From Desulfotomaculum sp. (lineage in GTDB: Bacteria; Bacillota; Desulfotomaculia; Desulfotomaculales; Nap2-2B): a stretch of 62,547 bases of DNA. The stretch is from contig DMZI01000016.1 in the NCBI GenBank assembly GCA_003485325.1, positions 1-62,547 on the forward strand, given 5' to 3'. The notes below the pieces were generated by a model. It saw only the letters and a program-made list of their open reading frames with translations, was not told the DNA's origin and ran no database searches. The position numbers and the translations under genes were made by a program. Below, piece by piece: positions 1 through 8,552 of the stretch. The stretch's first letter is position 1. Each line of letters begins with the position of its first letter.

Positions 1-153
1 TTATTTATGCAACGCTAGTGATAAATTATACATAAAATACTTAAATTCCTTTGGAAAATGCAAAAAAAGGCAGGCTTTCATACTGGAAAGAACGGCTTAA
101 ACGGCGTATATTTTAATCTGTTTTCCCCGGCGCCCCGAGAAGGAGTATGGCTT
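1..153. other. Left edge, no gene seen
   Basis: AT-rich sequence downstream of the minus-strand HD-GYP regulator. A 71-codon plus-strand frame starting near position 58 runs antisense into that gene and is not credible. No clear terminator hairpin is visible. Confidence 0.5.
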
Positions 154-1671
154 TTAAGAAGAAAGGCTTACTTTAAGCTCAAACTTGAAACCCTTTTTTT
201 GAAAAAGCTCAAGGCATACGTCGACGACTTCGGAATCATAAAGAGTCCCCTTTTTTTCGGAGATTTCTTTTAAGGCCGCTTCGATGCCCAGCGCAGGCCT
301 GTAAGGGCGGCTTGCGGACATAGCTTCCACAACGTCGGCGACGGAGAGAATTTTTGCCTCTTTTAAGATGTTTTCTCCGGGAAGGTTAAAAGGATAGCCG
401 CTGCCATCAACCCGTTCGTGGTGCTGGAGGATTATTTGGGAAACAGGCCAGATGAAGCTTATGTTTTTTAAAATGTCCAGCCCTGTCAGCGGGTGATTCT
501 TAATCAGATTAAACTCGTTTTCATTAAGCACTCCGGGTTTTGCAAGTATATCCGAAGGGATGCATATTTTCCCGGTATCATGAAGGATACTGGCTATCCG
601 CAAACCTTCTTTCTGCTTTTCCGGCAAATTCATTAATCTGGCTATGGCGGAGGAAAGTTCGGCTACACGGAGTTGGTGTCCTGCTATATATTGATCTCTT
701 GCCTCGACGGTATTGGATAAAGCAATAATTATTTCTTCCAGAAGTATTTTTAATTTTTGAAGGTTTTTTTGGGACTCTTTTTTGGTTTGCTTGTTTTCTA
801 TAAATAACCTGGCTTTTTCCAAAGCGTTTTCAGCAGTATGGGCCAGCATGCCCAGGGCTCTTATCTGTCCGGGTGAGAAGGGTTTTCTGTCTGAGGAGGT
901 GACGTTGAGCGCCCCGGTAAGGTTCCCTTTGGACAATAGCGGAAGGGAAATGGTCGGTCCCGCGTCTGCCTGCGGCTGGACAAGTCTCAACCGGCGGTTG
1001 TTTGTTTCGTCCAGTTGGTTTGGCGCCATGCCGGCAACTGCCTTATTCAGAGGGATATGTGATCCTAAAAGAGCCTGCCTGTTTTTACCCCGGGCTACTG
1101 CCACATAAAACTCGTCGCCGCTTTCCGAGGGCAGAAGGATCGATACTTCCCCGGCCCCGAACCGTTCAAATACCGTATCGGCCAGCTTATTTAAGATGAA
1201 ATCCGGTTCAACATCAGAGGATACCTCCCTGCTCATGTCGGAAAAGGCCAGCCCCTCGCGCAGTCTCTGGTTTTCCCAGCGCAGGTTCCTTATTTCCATT
1301 GCATGGGATAAGGGGAGTAAAAGGGAGTTCAGCTTGAAAGGTTTTATGATATAGTCAAAAGCGCCCTTTTTCATACAGTCTGCCGCAGTGCTGACCATAC
1401 TCTGGCCTGTCAGTAAAATACAGATTGTATCTTTATCCACGGCCAGAATTCTTTTGAGAAGTTTGGCCCCATCCATTTCCGGCATGGCCAGATCTATAAT
1501 CACGACATCAAACTTCTGCTCTTTGAAAATCTCCAGGGCCTTGTCGCCTGATGTAAAACCAAGGGCTTCATAGCCGAGCCCTATCAGCATATCGCGTAGA
1601 GCGGTCATCAGGTCCAGCTCATCGTCAATAATCATAACCCGGCCCAGTTTTGCGGTGTAAATCTGGATCAC
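154..1671 (-). CDS. Response regulator with REC, GAF and HD-GYP domains
   Basis: A 505-residue cytoplasmic signalling protein. An N-terminal receiver domain (about 10-125) carries the acidic pair near 16-17 and the phospho-acceptor Asp60. A GAF-like domain spans about 150-295. The C-terminal HD-GYP domain (about 320-490) has an intact HD pair at 364-365 and a GYP motif near 425, so cyclic-di-GMP phosphodiesterase activity is expected from the family. The start is a GTG overlapping a GGGG ribosome site; an internal ATG 12 codons later is possible. It lies downstream of the two-component pair on the same strand, with a 185-base gap, and could be regulated separately. The signal it responds to cannot be read from sequence. 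Confidence 0.9.
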   Translation of the reverse strand: MIQIYTAKLGRVMIIDDELDLMTALRDMLIGLGYEALGFTSGDKALEIFKEQKFDVVIIDLAMPEMDGAKLLKRILAVDKDTICILLTGQSMVSTAADCMKKGAFDYIIKPFKLNSLLLPLSHAMEIRNLRWENQRLREGLAFSDMSREVSSDVEPDFILNKLADTVFERFGAGEVSILLPSESGDEFYVAVARGKNRQALLGSHIPLNKAVAGMAPNQLDETNNRRLRLVQPQADAGPTISLPLLSKGNLTGALNVTSSDRKPFSPGQIRALGMLAHTAENALEKARLFIENKQTKKESQKNLQKLKILLEEIIIALSNTVEARDQYIAGHQLRVAELSSAIARLMNLPEKQKEGLRIASILHDTGKICIPSDILAKPGVLNENEFNLIKNHPLTGLDILKNISFIWPVSQIILQHHERVDGSGYPFNLPGENILKEAKILSVADVVEAMSASRPYRPALGIEAALKEISEKKGTLYDSEVVDVCLELFQKKGFKFELKVSLSS

Positions 1672-1856
1672 CCCTGAAGAAAAGCAAATAGAGCTAAAAA
1701 TAGTATATACTTAAATGTCGAATTTATCATGTGAAAACTTAAGCTCTGTAAGACGGCGGAAGAGGATATTTTGGCGGCAGGGAATAAAAAAATACAGTTT
1801 TTGCAGAATTACAGGCGTTATTATACTAGGTAAACATTGAAGAAGGGCCAGTTAAG

Positions 1857-2531
1857 CTAAAGGCTGCCGTTGACAACCTGGTTATCCTTTATTTTGCTTA
1901 TTTGGGCGATAGCCTGTGCCCGGTTTTTTACTCCCAGTTTCCTGAAGATATTATGAAGGTGAGTTTTTACGGTATCAACAGCCAGGTGGGTTGCTGTCGA
2001 TATTTCCTTGTTGGTCAGGCCCCTGGTCAGGTATTGTATAATTTCGTGTTCTCTGGGCGTAAGCTCGGCCCGCTGTGGAGCGGAATTTTGTTCATTATTT
2101 CCGGGCGTTTTCGCATAGTCGTTGATAATCTGGTGAAGGACCGCCGGGTCAATCACAGTCTCGCCCTGGTATACCCGCTTGATCGTTTCAATGAGTTTGT
2201 CCCGTGATACATGCTTTAAGATATAACCATTGGCGCCGGACTGCAGGGCCAGCCGTACAAATTCGGCGTCCTCAAAAACAGTCAGGAAGATGATTTTAGT
2301 TAAAGATTTTTTCCGTAGAATTTCCTTGGTGGCCTCAATACCGCTGATGTCCGGCATCTTTATGTCCATCAGGATAACGTCGGCGTTCTGGTTAAGGAGC
2401 ATCTGTTCGGCTTCCTGGCTGCTGGAGCAACTGCCGATAATGGAGATCTCTTTGCAGTCGCTCAGCATTGTTACCAGACCGATGCGGATCATCGCGTGAT
2501 CATCTACGATTAGCAACTTAATTGGTGTCAA
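1857..2531 (-). CDS. NarL/LuxR-family response regulator
   Basis: A 224-residue DNA-binding response regulator. The receiver domain occupies about 1-120 with Asp56 as phospho-acceptor, and a LuxR-type helix-turn-helix lies at about 155-210. The TTG start overlaps the stop of the upstream histidine kinase by four bases, so the two are translationally coupled and form a cognate pair. The pair is divergent from the benzoyl-CoA pathway genes starting at 4836, which makes it a candidate regulator of them; that is inference from position only. Binding sites are not identifiable by eye. Confidence 0.92.
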   Translation of the reverse strand: MTPIKLLIVDDHAMIRIGLVTMLSDCKEISIIGSCSSSQEAEQMLLNQNADVILMDIKMPDISGIEATKEILRKKSLTKIIFLTVFEDAEFVRLALQSGANGYILKHVSRDKLIETIKRVYQGETVIDPAVLHQIINDYAKTPGNNEQNSAPQRAELTPREHEIIQYLTRGLTNKEISTATHLAVDTVKTHLHNIFRKLGVKNRAQAIAQISKIKDNQVVNGSL

Positions 2532-4312
2532 TTAGACAATCTCCCTTCAACTTCCATTGTATAGGGTACCTTAACTGAAATCCAGGTTCCTTTTCCCGGC
2601 TTGGAGCCGATGATGCAGTTTCCTCCTAAAAGAAGCGCTCTTTCCTGCATGCCGGCCAAACCGAGGTGGTTATAATTTTGTGAGTTGACTAACGAACTCT
2701 GGTTAAAACCGGCCCCGTTATCCCTGACGGTCAGCAGGATGTCCTTTTTACGGATCAGGAGATCAACATCCACGCTGGTGGCTGTAGCGTGTTTGATTAT
2801 ATTGGTCAGCGCTTCCTGTAGAATTCTGAACAGGGTTATTTCTGTTTGGGGCGGCAGGCGCAGGTTGTCGCTTGGATTGGGCGCAAGCCTTCCCAAACTT
2901 TCAATAGGAGGTTTATTTTGCTTTTCCAGCGTATTGAGATCGAAATGCAGGCTGATGGGGATATTATGTTTTTCCTGAATTTCGTTTGTATATGACTTGA
3001 TGGCCGGGATAAGGCCGTAGTTATCGAGGATCATCGGCCTTAGGCCGGACAGGATCCGCCTTATATCCCGAATCTGGTCTCCTAAAATATTGGTCAAGTT
3101 GGCTATTTCTCCGTACCAGTCAGCAGGATGTGAATTGTAAGTCGGAGTAATTCTTTGCAGCCGGTACCAGATGGCAATAAGAGATTGAATGACGCTGTCG
3201 TGCAGTTCTGAGGCCAGATGTTTGCGCTCATCCTCCTGTGCGGTGATGATCTTGTTGACCAATTTGTGAAGAAGAAGTTCTTTCTGCTCCAATTTTTCAA
3301 TCAGCCTTGCGTTTTCGATAGCTATGGCCGTAACCCGCGCGATAGCGAAAATGATTTCGGCAGCTTCGTTTTCAAAGCCCTTCAGGCGGCTGTTCCGCGG
3401 CCGGTCAACCTGCATTATCCCGATGGCTTTATCCTTGTTTAGAATGGGAACCACAATCAGCCAGTGGTAGTTGAAAGTTTCAATAATATCAGCCGGAAGC
3501 AGATTATAGATATTATCAGGCGTGATAATTACCGGATGCTGTGTCTGAATTGCCTGGGTTATAGCCGGGTATGGTTTTTGGCCTGTAAGAGCTTTAAATT
3601 GGTTGCGGAGTTTAGGGTCGTAGCTTCCTACGGCTACCACAGGAATAAGGTTTTCATTTTCATCCAGAAGGTAGAGGCTTGTTCTTGCGGAAAACAGATC
3701 AGCTGTAAGCTGGGCGACAACATGCAAGGCCTGGCCGATGTCCAGAGATGAACTGATCGTGCTGGCCATCTCCAGCCAGGCTGTTAATTTTCTGAGGGTG
3801 CGTTTCTGGGAACTGCGGAAAACAAATTCCTGAATCATATCCGCCATATGCCTGCCCAGGGACATTGTTTTTGCAACCAGACGTTGGGCAGTTTCAGCGT
3901 CGGTGTCGAAGATGACAATTTCCATTGTCTCGCTGGGTTCCTCAACCTGCAGCATTACGGGCAGCGTGGTTTTGGCAGCCGGCGAGAACAATTTCAGCCA
4001 TTCCTTCTGATTAAACGGGCTGTCCGGGAAGAAGAGATGTTTGGAGAGGTTCTGCCAGCGGGTGGCCCAGGTATGGTCCTTTTTACGCGAGTCCTTGTAG
4101 ACATCAAGGCAGACAGGGAGTTTCTCCTGCCGGAGAAGGATAAAGGCCGCCCAACAAAAATCGAAGGATTGGATGAATCTTTTCAGTATTTGGCGCAGGT
4201 TGGTCTCCAACTGTTTTGGCGTGACAACCGAGGGATTTACCTGACAGAGAATAAGAAGTTTCGGTTTTGTTCCCTGGGGTGTTTTGCCTGGCAGTGTTTT
4301 TCCGGTGTTCAC
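2528..4312 (-). CDS. Soluble GAF-domain histidine kinase (HisKA_3 / NarX-DegS type)
   Basis: About 594 residues with no transmembrane segments, so a cytoplasmic sensor. A poorly conserved N-terminal region (1-180) is followed by a GAF domain (about 185-340), then a HisKA_3 dimerisation helix with the phospho-accepting His near residue 370 in an ELHD context, and a C-terminal HATPase with N-box and DNGAGF motifs. GTG at 4312 is chosen because it sits seven bases from an AGGAGG site; TTG at 4315 is the alternative. The stop overlaps the response-regulator start. The GAF domain suggests a small cytoplasmic ligand, possibly an aromatic acyl-CoA given the neighbours, but nothing in the sequence proves it. 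Confidence 0.9.
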   Translation of the reverse strand: MNTGKTLPGKTPQGTKPKLLILCQVNPSVVTPKQLETNLRQILKRFIQSFDFCWAAFILLRQEKLPVCLDVYKDSRKKDHTWATRWQNLSKHLFFPDSPFNQKEWLKLFSPAAKTTLPVMLQVEEPSETMEIVIFDTDAETAQRLVAKTMSLGRHMADMIQEFVFRSSQKRTLRKLTAWLEMASTISSSLDIGQALHVVAQLTADLFSARTSLYLLDENENLIPVVAVGSYDPKLRNQFKALTGQKPYPAITQAIQTQHPVIITPDNIYNLLPADIIETFNYHWLIVVPILNKDKAIGIMQVDRPRNSRLKGFENEAAEIIFAIARVTAIAIENARLIEKLEQKELLLHKLVNKIITAQEDERKHLASELHDSVIQSLIAIWYRLQRITPTYNSHPADWYGEIANLTNILGDQIRDIRRILSGLRPMILDNYGLIPAIKSYTNEIQEKHNIPISLHFDLNTLEKQNKPPIESLGRLAPNPSDNLRLPPQTEITLFRILQEALTNIIKHATATSVDVDLLIRKKDILLTVRDNGAGFNQSSLVNSQNYNHLGLAGMQERALLLGGNCIIGSKPGKGTWISVKVPYTMEVEGRLSN

Positions 4313-4362
4313 CAATGCGCCTCCTTTGTTGTCTGTAAAAACTTTTGATTTCCGCCAAAAGA

Positions 4363-4391
4363 ATTCTAACGCATGTACGTACGACTGTCAA
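4363..4391 (-). promoter_or_regulatory. Sigma-A promoter of the histidine kinase operon
   Basis: Reading the minus strand, TTGACA (4386-4391) is followed by a 17-base spacer and TAGAAT (4363-4368), about 50 bases upstream of the kinase start. The -35 is a perfect consensus and the -10 has one mismatch. Confidence 0.75.
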
Positions 4392-4835
4392 CCGTTTTTC
4401 ATACTTATAGACTAATACAAACGGGTTACTACCATTATCACCCTTTTTTAAATCCTTACTCATTCTTTTTAGCGATTTTCTTTTATATTTAGATATTTTA
4501 CTATCTTTGTTGAGGAGACAAGTTAAAAAGGCATAGGTCTGCGCTTCGGTCAAACCATACCCTGCCCGGGCGGATGAAAGTCATGTGCTCTTTTGTATGC
4601 GCCCGGCATAATGATCAAATCACCAGGCGGGTAACTGACTTTTACGGAGGTACCGGCAGAGAACGCGCAGTTCTTTATTTAAAGAAGCCTATGCAAACCA
4701 GCGTAAGAAAGAACTACTGCAGGTTTGTTTGAGCGAACACGGGAAGTTACCCCCCCCGGACAGCGATGGATGATGTCCTCTTTTTTATTCAGTTAGAAAA
4801 AGGTACGGTAATAAAAAGACCAAGGAGGAAAGATT
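4392..4835. other. Divergent intergenic region before the SDR operon
   Basis: About 440 bases between the kinase promoter and the SDR gene. A short plus-strand frame around 4650-4770 reads Lys/Arg-rich and ends in a stop, but no family is recognisable. No good sigma-A promoter for the plus-strand genes was found; regulatory sites for the aromatic operon may lie here. The SDR ribosome site AGGAGG is at 4823-4828. Confidence 0.4.
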
Positions 4836-5582
4836 GTGCGCTTAGAAGGAAAAGTAGTCATCGTAACCGGAGCAAGAATGGGTATTGGCGAAGGAGTAGC
4901 TGTTTCTCTGGCCAAAGATGGGGCCGATCTGGTCCTGGTCAGCCGGAAAATTTCCGAAGAAGACGCTATTGTAAAAGCATGCAAGGATCTTGGACGCAAG
5001 GTCATGGTTTTCAGGGCTGACGTGGGCAAGCGCTCCGATGTGCAGGACATGGTCAATGAGACGATGAGCGCCTTCGGGAAGATCGACGGCCTGTTTAACA
5101 ATGCGGGGATAAGCAAGCCGGCCATGCTTCTGAAGATGACTGAAGAAGTGTGGGATGATATTATCCGGATCAATCTTACGGGGACTTTTTACTGCATTCA
5201 GGCCGTGGCCAACGCGATGCTGGAAAGGAAGACGGGTTCAATTGTCAACGTTACTTCCTCAGCAGGCTTGCTGGGCACAATAGGACAGGTAAATTATACA
5301 GCAGCAAAGGGAGGGGTGCACGCTTTAACCAAATCGGCAGCTAAAGAACTGGCCCGGTACAACATACGGGTGAACTGCATCTCCCCTATGGCGGAGACTG
5401 ATATGACCAGGACTATCGCCACCGACCCTCGTTTTAAAGATAAATATCTGGAGCGCATTCCATTGGGAAGGTGGGCGCTGCCTGAGGAGATTGGGCCAGT
5501 TGTATCATTCTTAGTCTCTGAAGAATCATCATATGTAACCGGGCAGACCATCTGTGTGGACGGCGGTATGGTAATGCTTTAG
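4836..5582 (+). CDS. Short-chain dehydrogenase/reductase, probable 3-hydroxyacyl-CoA dehydrogenase
   Basis: A 248-residue classical SDR. The NAD(P)-binding TGxxxGIG motif is at 11-18, NNAG at 88-91, and the catalytic Ser141, Tyr154 and Lys158 are all present. The GTG start follows AGGAGG by seven bases. It is the first gene of a run with a thiolase, a DUF35 protein and BamA. The simplest reading is oxidation of the 3-hydroxy-acyl-CoA (3-hydroxypimeloyl-CoA) released by ring hydrolysis, feeding the thiolase next door. That substrate is inferred from context; the SDR family alone would also allow a 3-oxoacyl-ACP reductase (FabG-like) role. Confidence 0.88.
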   Translation: MRLEGKVVIVTGARMGIGEGVAVSLAKDGADLVLVSRKISEEDAIVKACKDLGRKVMVFRADVGKRSDVQDMVNETMSAFGKIDGLFNNAGISKPAMLLKMTEEVWDDIIRINLTGTFYCIQAVANAMLERKTGSIVNVTSSAGLLGTIGQVNYTAAKGGVHALTKSAAKELARYNIRVNCISPMAETDMTRTIATDPRFKDKYLERIPLGRWALPEEIGPVVSFLVSEESSYVTGQTICVDGGMVML

Positions 5583-5613
5583 GCAAATAAATGTACTTAT
5601 AGGAGGTTTGACG

Positions 5614-6771
5614 ATGCCTGATAAAGATGTGGCCATTGTTGGAGTAGGCCAGAGCGCTTTTGTGCGCGGTTATCCCGGCGGTATCCGGGAACTGTGTTTC
5701 GAAGCCTACAGGGAAGCTATGCAAGATGCAGGTATTTCCTCGAAAGAAATCAAAGCCTTAATAGTCTGCTGCGCTCCTGAATACGATAAGCAGCGCAGTC
5801 CCTCGGGCTTGATTAACGAGTATTTGGGACTCAATCCATCGCCTACCTTTATGGTTGAATCTCTTTGTTCTTCAAGCACGACAGGATTTGCGATTGCTTA
5901 CTCGTTTATCAAGAGCGGGCTTTATGATGTTGTTTGTGTCCTGGGATTCCAGAAAATGTCCGAAATTACATCTCAGGATGTCCAGGAGCGCATGGGGCGC
6001 GGCGCTGACGTAATGTGGGAGTCACCTTACGGGACATCCATGCCGTCTTATTATGCCATGTACGCTCAGGCGCATTTCGCCAACTTTGGCTCAAAGCCTG
6101 AGGATCTGGCTCTGGTACGTGTTAAATCATCGACATACGGGCAGTTGAATGAAAAGGCAGTTTACCGTAAAAAGGTCACATTTGAACAGATTATGAGTTC
6201 CGGCGTTGTTTCCAGTCCGTTAAAAGTGATGGATTGCTGTGCAAATGCAGACGGCTCATCATGTATTATCTTAGCCTCGGCTGATAAGGCCAAGGAATTC
6301 AGCAAGAAACCGGTTTGGGTTATGGGAGTCGGTCAATCCAATGCGCCGATGAACCTGGCCAGCAGGGAACATATGAGAGGCCTTGAATGCGCCCGCATTG
6401 CCGCTGAAAAGGCTTATGCCATGGCCGGCGTAGGGCCGCAGGATATTGATGTGGCCGAAGTTCACGACTGTTTTACCATTGCGGAAATTCTGGCCTACGA
6501 AGCTCTTGGCTTTGCCAAACAGGGAGAAGGCGTTAACCTGATCCGCGATAAGGAAACGTATTTGGAGGGCAGAATACCGGTTAATGTAGATGGCGGGCTG
6601 CTTTCCAAAGGGCATCCCATTGGCGCTACAGGCGGTTCGCAGATCAGGACGATTGTCCTGCAGCTGCGCGGAGAGGCGGGCGCCATCCAGGTGCCGAATG
6701 CTGAAATTGGCCTCGTTCATAATATCGGCGGCGTAGGTATTTACGGGAACGTTTTAATATTGGGGAGGTAG
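5614..6771 (+). CDS. Thiolase-family acyl-CoA acyltransferase (SCP-x-like)
   Basis: A 385-residue thiolase of the lipid-transfer-protein/SCP-x branch. The nucleophilic Cys85 sits in a SLCSSS context, His284 in an HDCF motif and His334 in GHPIGATG, so the active site is complete. ATG at 5614 is preferred because AGGAGG ends seven bases upstream; a TTG six bases earlier overlaps that spacing. In context it probably cleaves a 3-oxoacyl-CoA such as 3-oxopimeloyl-CoA to glutaryl-CoA and acetyl-CoA. The next gene encodes a DUF35 partner, a pairing common for this thiolase branch. Specificity is inference. Confidence 0.87.
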   Translation: MPDKDVAIVGVGQSAFVRGYPGGIRELCFEAYREAMQDAGISSKEIKALIVCCAPEYDKQRSPSGLINEYLGLNPSPTFMVESLCSSSTTGFAIAYSFIKSGLYDVVCVLGFQKMSEITSQDVQERMGRGADVMWESPYGTSMPSYYAMYAQAHFANFGSKPEDLALVRVKSSTYGQLNEKAVYRKKVTFEQIMSSGVVSSPLKVMDCCANADGSSCIILASADKAKEFSKKPVWVMGVGQSNAPMNLASREHMRGLECARIAAEKAYAMAGVGPQDIDVAEVHDCFTIAEILAYEALGFAKQGEGVNLIRDKETYLEGRIPVNVDGGLLSKGHPIGATGGSQIRTIVLQLRGEAGAIQVPNAEIGLVHNIGGVGIYGNVLILGR

Positions 6772-6777
6772 AATAAC

Positions 6778-7191
6778 GTGGGGTTTGAAAAGTTTGGACG
6801 GAAGAGCTTTACCGCAATTACAAAAGTAGGCGAGTACGTCGATAAGCTGGAAAGTGGCGAAATCTATACCACCCATTGCCCCAAGTGCAACAAGACCTAT
6901 TTTCCTCCAAGGATGGACTGTCCGGGCTGCTTAAGCGGCTCTCTGGAATGGGCCAAGGTTCCTGCCACGGGCAAGCTGGTGACTTTCACCAACGTTAATT
7001 ACGCTCCTACCGGCTTTGAGGGTGATCTGCCCTACCTGCTGGCAGTAGTGGATTTCGATGGCTTCAGGATGTTCGGGCGACTTAGCAGTTCTATGCAGGG
7101 CACAGATATCAAGGTCGGCATGAGTGTAAAGCCGATTGTGGTCAATTATGACAACGGCCAGATAGCCCATGAGTTTATAGCCGCTGAATAG
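6778..7191 (+). CDS. DUF35 (zinc-ribbon plus OB-fold) acyl-CoA-associated protein
   Basis: A 137-residue protein with an N-terminal rubredoxin-like zinc ribbon (two CPxC pairs at about 31-46) followed by an OB-fold domain, the DUF35 layout. Known DUF35 proteins bind and support non-decarboxylating thiolases and HMG-CoA synthase, bridging or channelling acyl-CoA intermediates. It starts with GTG six bases after the thiolase stop and uses a GGGGAGG ribosome site inside the thiolase end, so the two are co-translated. A complex with that thiolase is likely but inferred. Confidence 0.85.
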   Translation: MGFEKFGRKSFTAITKVGEYVDKLESGEIYTTHCPKCNKTYFPPRMDCPGCLSGSLEWAKVPATGKLVTFTNVNYAPTGFEGDLPYLLAVVDFDGFRMFGRLSSSMQGTDIKVGMSVKPIVVNYDNGQIAHEFIAAE

Positions 7192-7247
7192 AATCTTTTA
7201 TTTGCGGTTGTAGCTGCATAATTAGGCAATTGAATAATTATTAGCTA

Positions 7248-7277
7248 TTGACATGCTTGTACACTGGATTTTATAAT
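7248..7277 (+). promoter_or_regulatory. Sigma-A promoter of bamA
   Basis: TTGACA (7248-7253), an 18-base spacer and TATAAT (7272-7277): both hexamers are perfect consensus. It lies about 45 bases upstream of bamA and after the end of the DUF35 gene, so bamA can be expressed independently of the SDR-thiolase genes. Confidence 0.85.
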
Positions 7278-7320
7278 ACAACCATATAAATTTTAAAGTA
7301 TAAAGGGGGAGTAGTAGATA

Positions 7321-8448
7321 ATGGATATTAACAAATGGCCGCGCGAATCTGGCGCAAAAGACCACAATATTTTCACCGATCAATGGTTTGGCACCGAAGC
7401 GCCCTGTGTAATTTACGAGTTGAAGCCTGTTGTTGACCCGAAGGGAAATCCAGTTGAAGGCGTAAACAGCGCCTGGATAACCCTGAACAACCCTGCTCAG
7501 TACAACTCTTATACCACAGAAATGGTCAAGGGAGTCATCGCCGGGATGCACAAGGCTTCCATGGACCGCACGGTATCAACCGTAGTCTTCACCGCAGTCG
7601 GCAGCAACGCCTTCTGCACAGGAGGCAATACAAAGGAATATTCCGAGTATTATTCCATGACTCTTGAATACGGTTACTACATGGACCTCTTCAACGGCAT
7701 GGTTGACGCCATCCTGAACTGCAAAAAGCCGGTTATCTGCAGGGTAAACGGCATGCGTGTAGCAGGCGGCCAGGAAATCGGCGGCGCCTGCGACCTGGCA
7801 ATTTCCTCAGATATGGCTATCTTCGGTCAGGCTGGTCCGAGGCACGGTTCCGCCCCGGTAGGAGGAGCATCAGACTTCCTGCCCTGGTACATTGGAGCCG
7901 AGCGTGGAATGTGGAGCTGTATTTCCTGCCAGATGATCAGCGCTTACAAGGCTGTTGACTGGGGTATGATCACCAAGGCCGTCCCCGTATTAAAGAAGGG
8001 CGACCAGTGGATTCCCAACCCCAACGTAATTACCGACAAGTATGTAGAGAACGGCCAGATTGTCTTCGGCGAAAACAAGACAGGCGCCGCCGCTCAAGAG
8101 GCAAAAGCTCTTGTCAAGGAATGCACAGTCGACTTATCGCTCTTAGACGCCGAAGTCAACAAACTGATCTGGACCTTCACCAACCTCTTCCCCCACTGCC
8201 TGATGATGTCTATCGACGGCGTCCGGGCCAAAAAGAAGTTCTTCTGGGATCAGGCCAAGCTGCCCAACCGTCATTGGCTGTTAGTCAACATGATGTCCGA
8301 AGCCTACCTCGGATTCAACGCTTTCAACACCAAGAAGCTCACCGGTAAAGATGTCATTAACTTCATTAAGTACAGACAACTGGGTAATGAAGGACATCCG
8401 TTCGATCAGGAACTGGTCGACGCCGTACTGGGACCTCGTAAGGAATAA
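7321..8448 (+). CDS. bamA: 6-oxocyclohex-1-ene-1-carbonyl-CoA hydrolase (ring-opening)
   Basis: A 375-residue crotonase-superfamily enzyme recognisable as BamA/Oah by its length and by segments such as the NAFCTGGNTKEYSEY region (about 100-112) and the GGQEIGGACDLAIS region (about 149-162). It adds water to the ring and hydrolytically opens 6-oxocyclohexenoyl-CoA to 3-hydroxypimeloyl-CoA, the committed ring-fission step of anaerobic aromatic degradation. ATG is preceded by a GGGGGAG site. The gene has its own consensus promoter and a strong terminator, suggesting separate high expression. Codon use is C-ending-rich compared with flanking genes, in line with a highly expressed enzyme. BamA is the accepted marker gene for this pathway. 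Confidence 0.95.
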   Translation: MDINKWPRESGAKDHNIFTDQWFGTEAPCVIYELKPVVDPKGNPVEGVNSAWITLNNPAQYNSYTTEMVKGVIAGMHKASMDRTVSTVVFTAVGSNAFCTGGNTKEYSEYYSMTLEYGYYMDLFNGMVDAILNCKKPVICRVNGMRVAGGQEIGGACDLAISSDMAIFGQAGPRHGSAPVGGASDFLPWYIGAERGMWSCISCQMISAYKAVDWGMITKAVPVLKKGDQWIPNPNVITDKYVENGQIVFGENKTGAAAQEAKALVKECTVDLSLLDAEVNKLIWTFTNLFPHCLMMSIDGVRAKKKFFWDQAKLPNRHWLLVNMMSEAYLGFNAFNTKKLTGKDVINFIKYRQLGNEGHPFDQELVDAVLGPRKE

Positions 8449-8460
8449 CGATAATCAATG

Positions 8461-8509
8461 GGATACCAGGCGCTGATTTATGTCCAGCGCCTGGTATCCT
8501 TGGTTTTTT
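8461..8509 (+). terminator. Rho-independent terminator after bamA
   Basis: A perfect 15-bp stem (8461-8475 with 8485-8499), 9-base loop, followed by TTGGTTTTTT. It should end the bamA transcript, or attenuate read-through into the hydratase gene. Confidence 0.88.
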
Positions 8510-8552
8510 CGGGTGAATTTTAAAAAACTCCAGTTATAAGGGGTGAAATATT

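Noticed and set aside
4104..4553. 149-codon minus-strand frame at the kinase start
   Set aside because: It overlaps the kinase N-terminus in another frame, covers the kinase promoter and has low-complexity composition with no family match.
7321..8448. bamA as MenB or generic enoyl-CoA hydratase
   Set aside because: The length of 375 residues and distinctive segments match the ring hydrolase; true menB is at 61604-62443.
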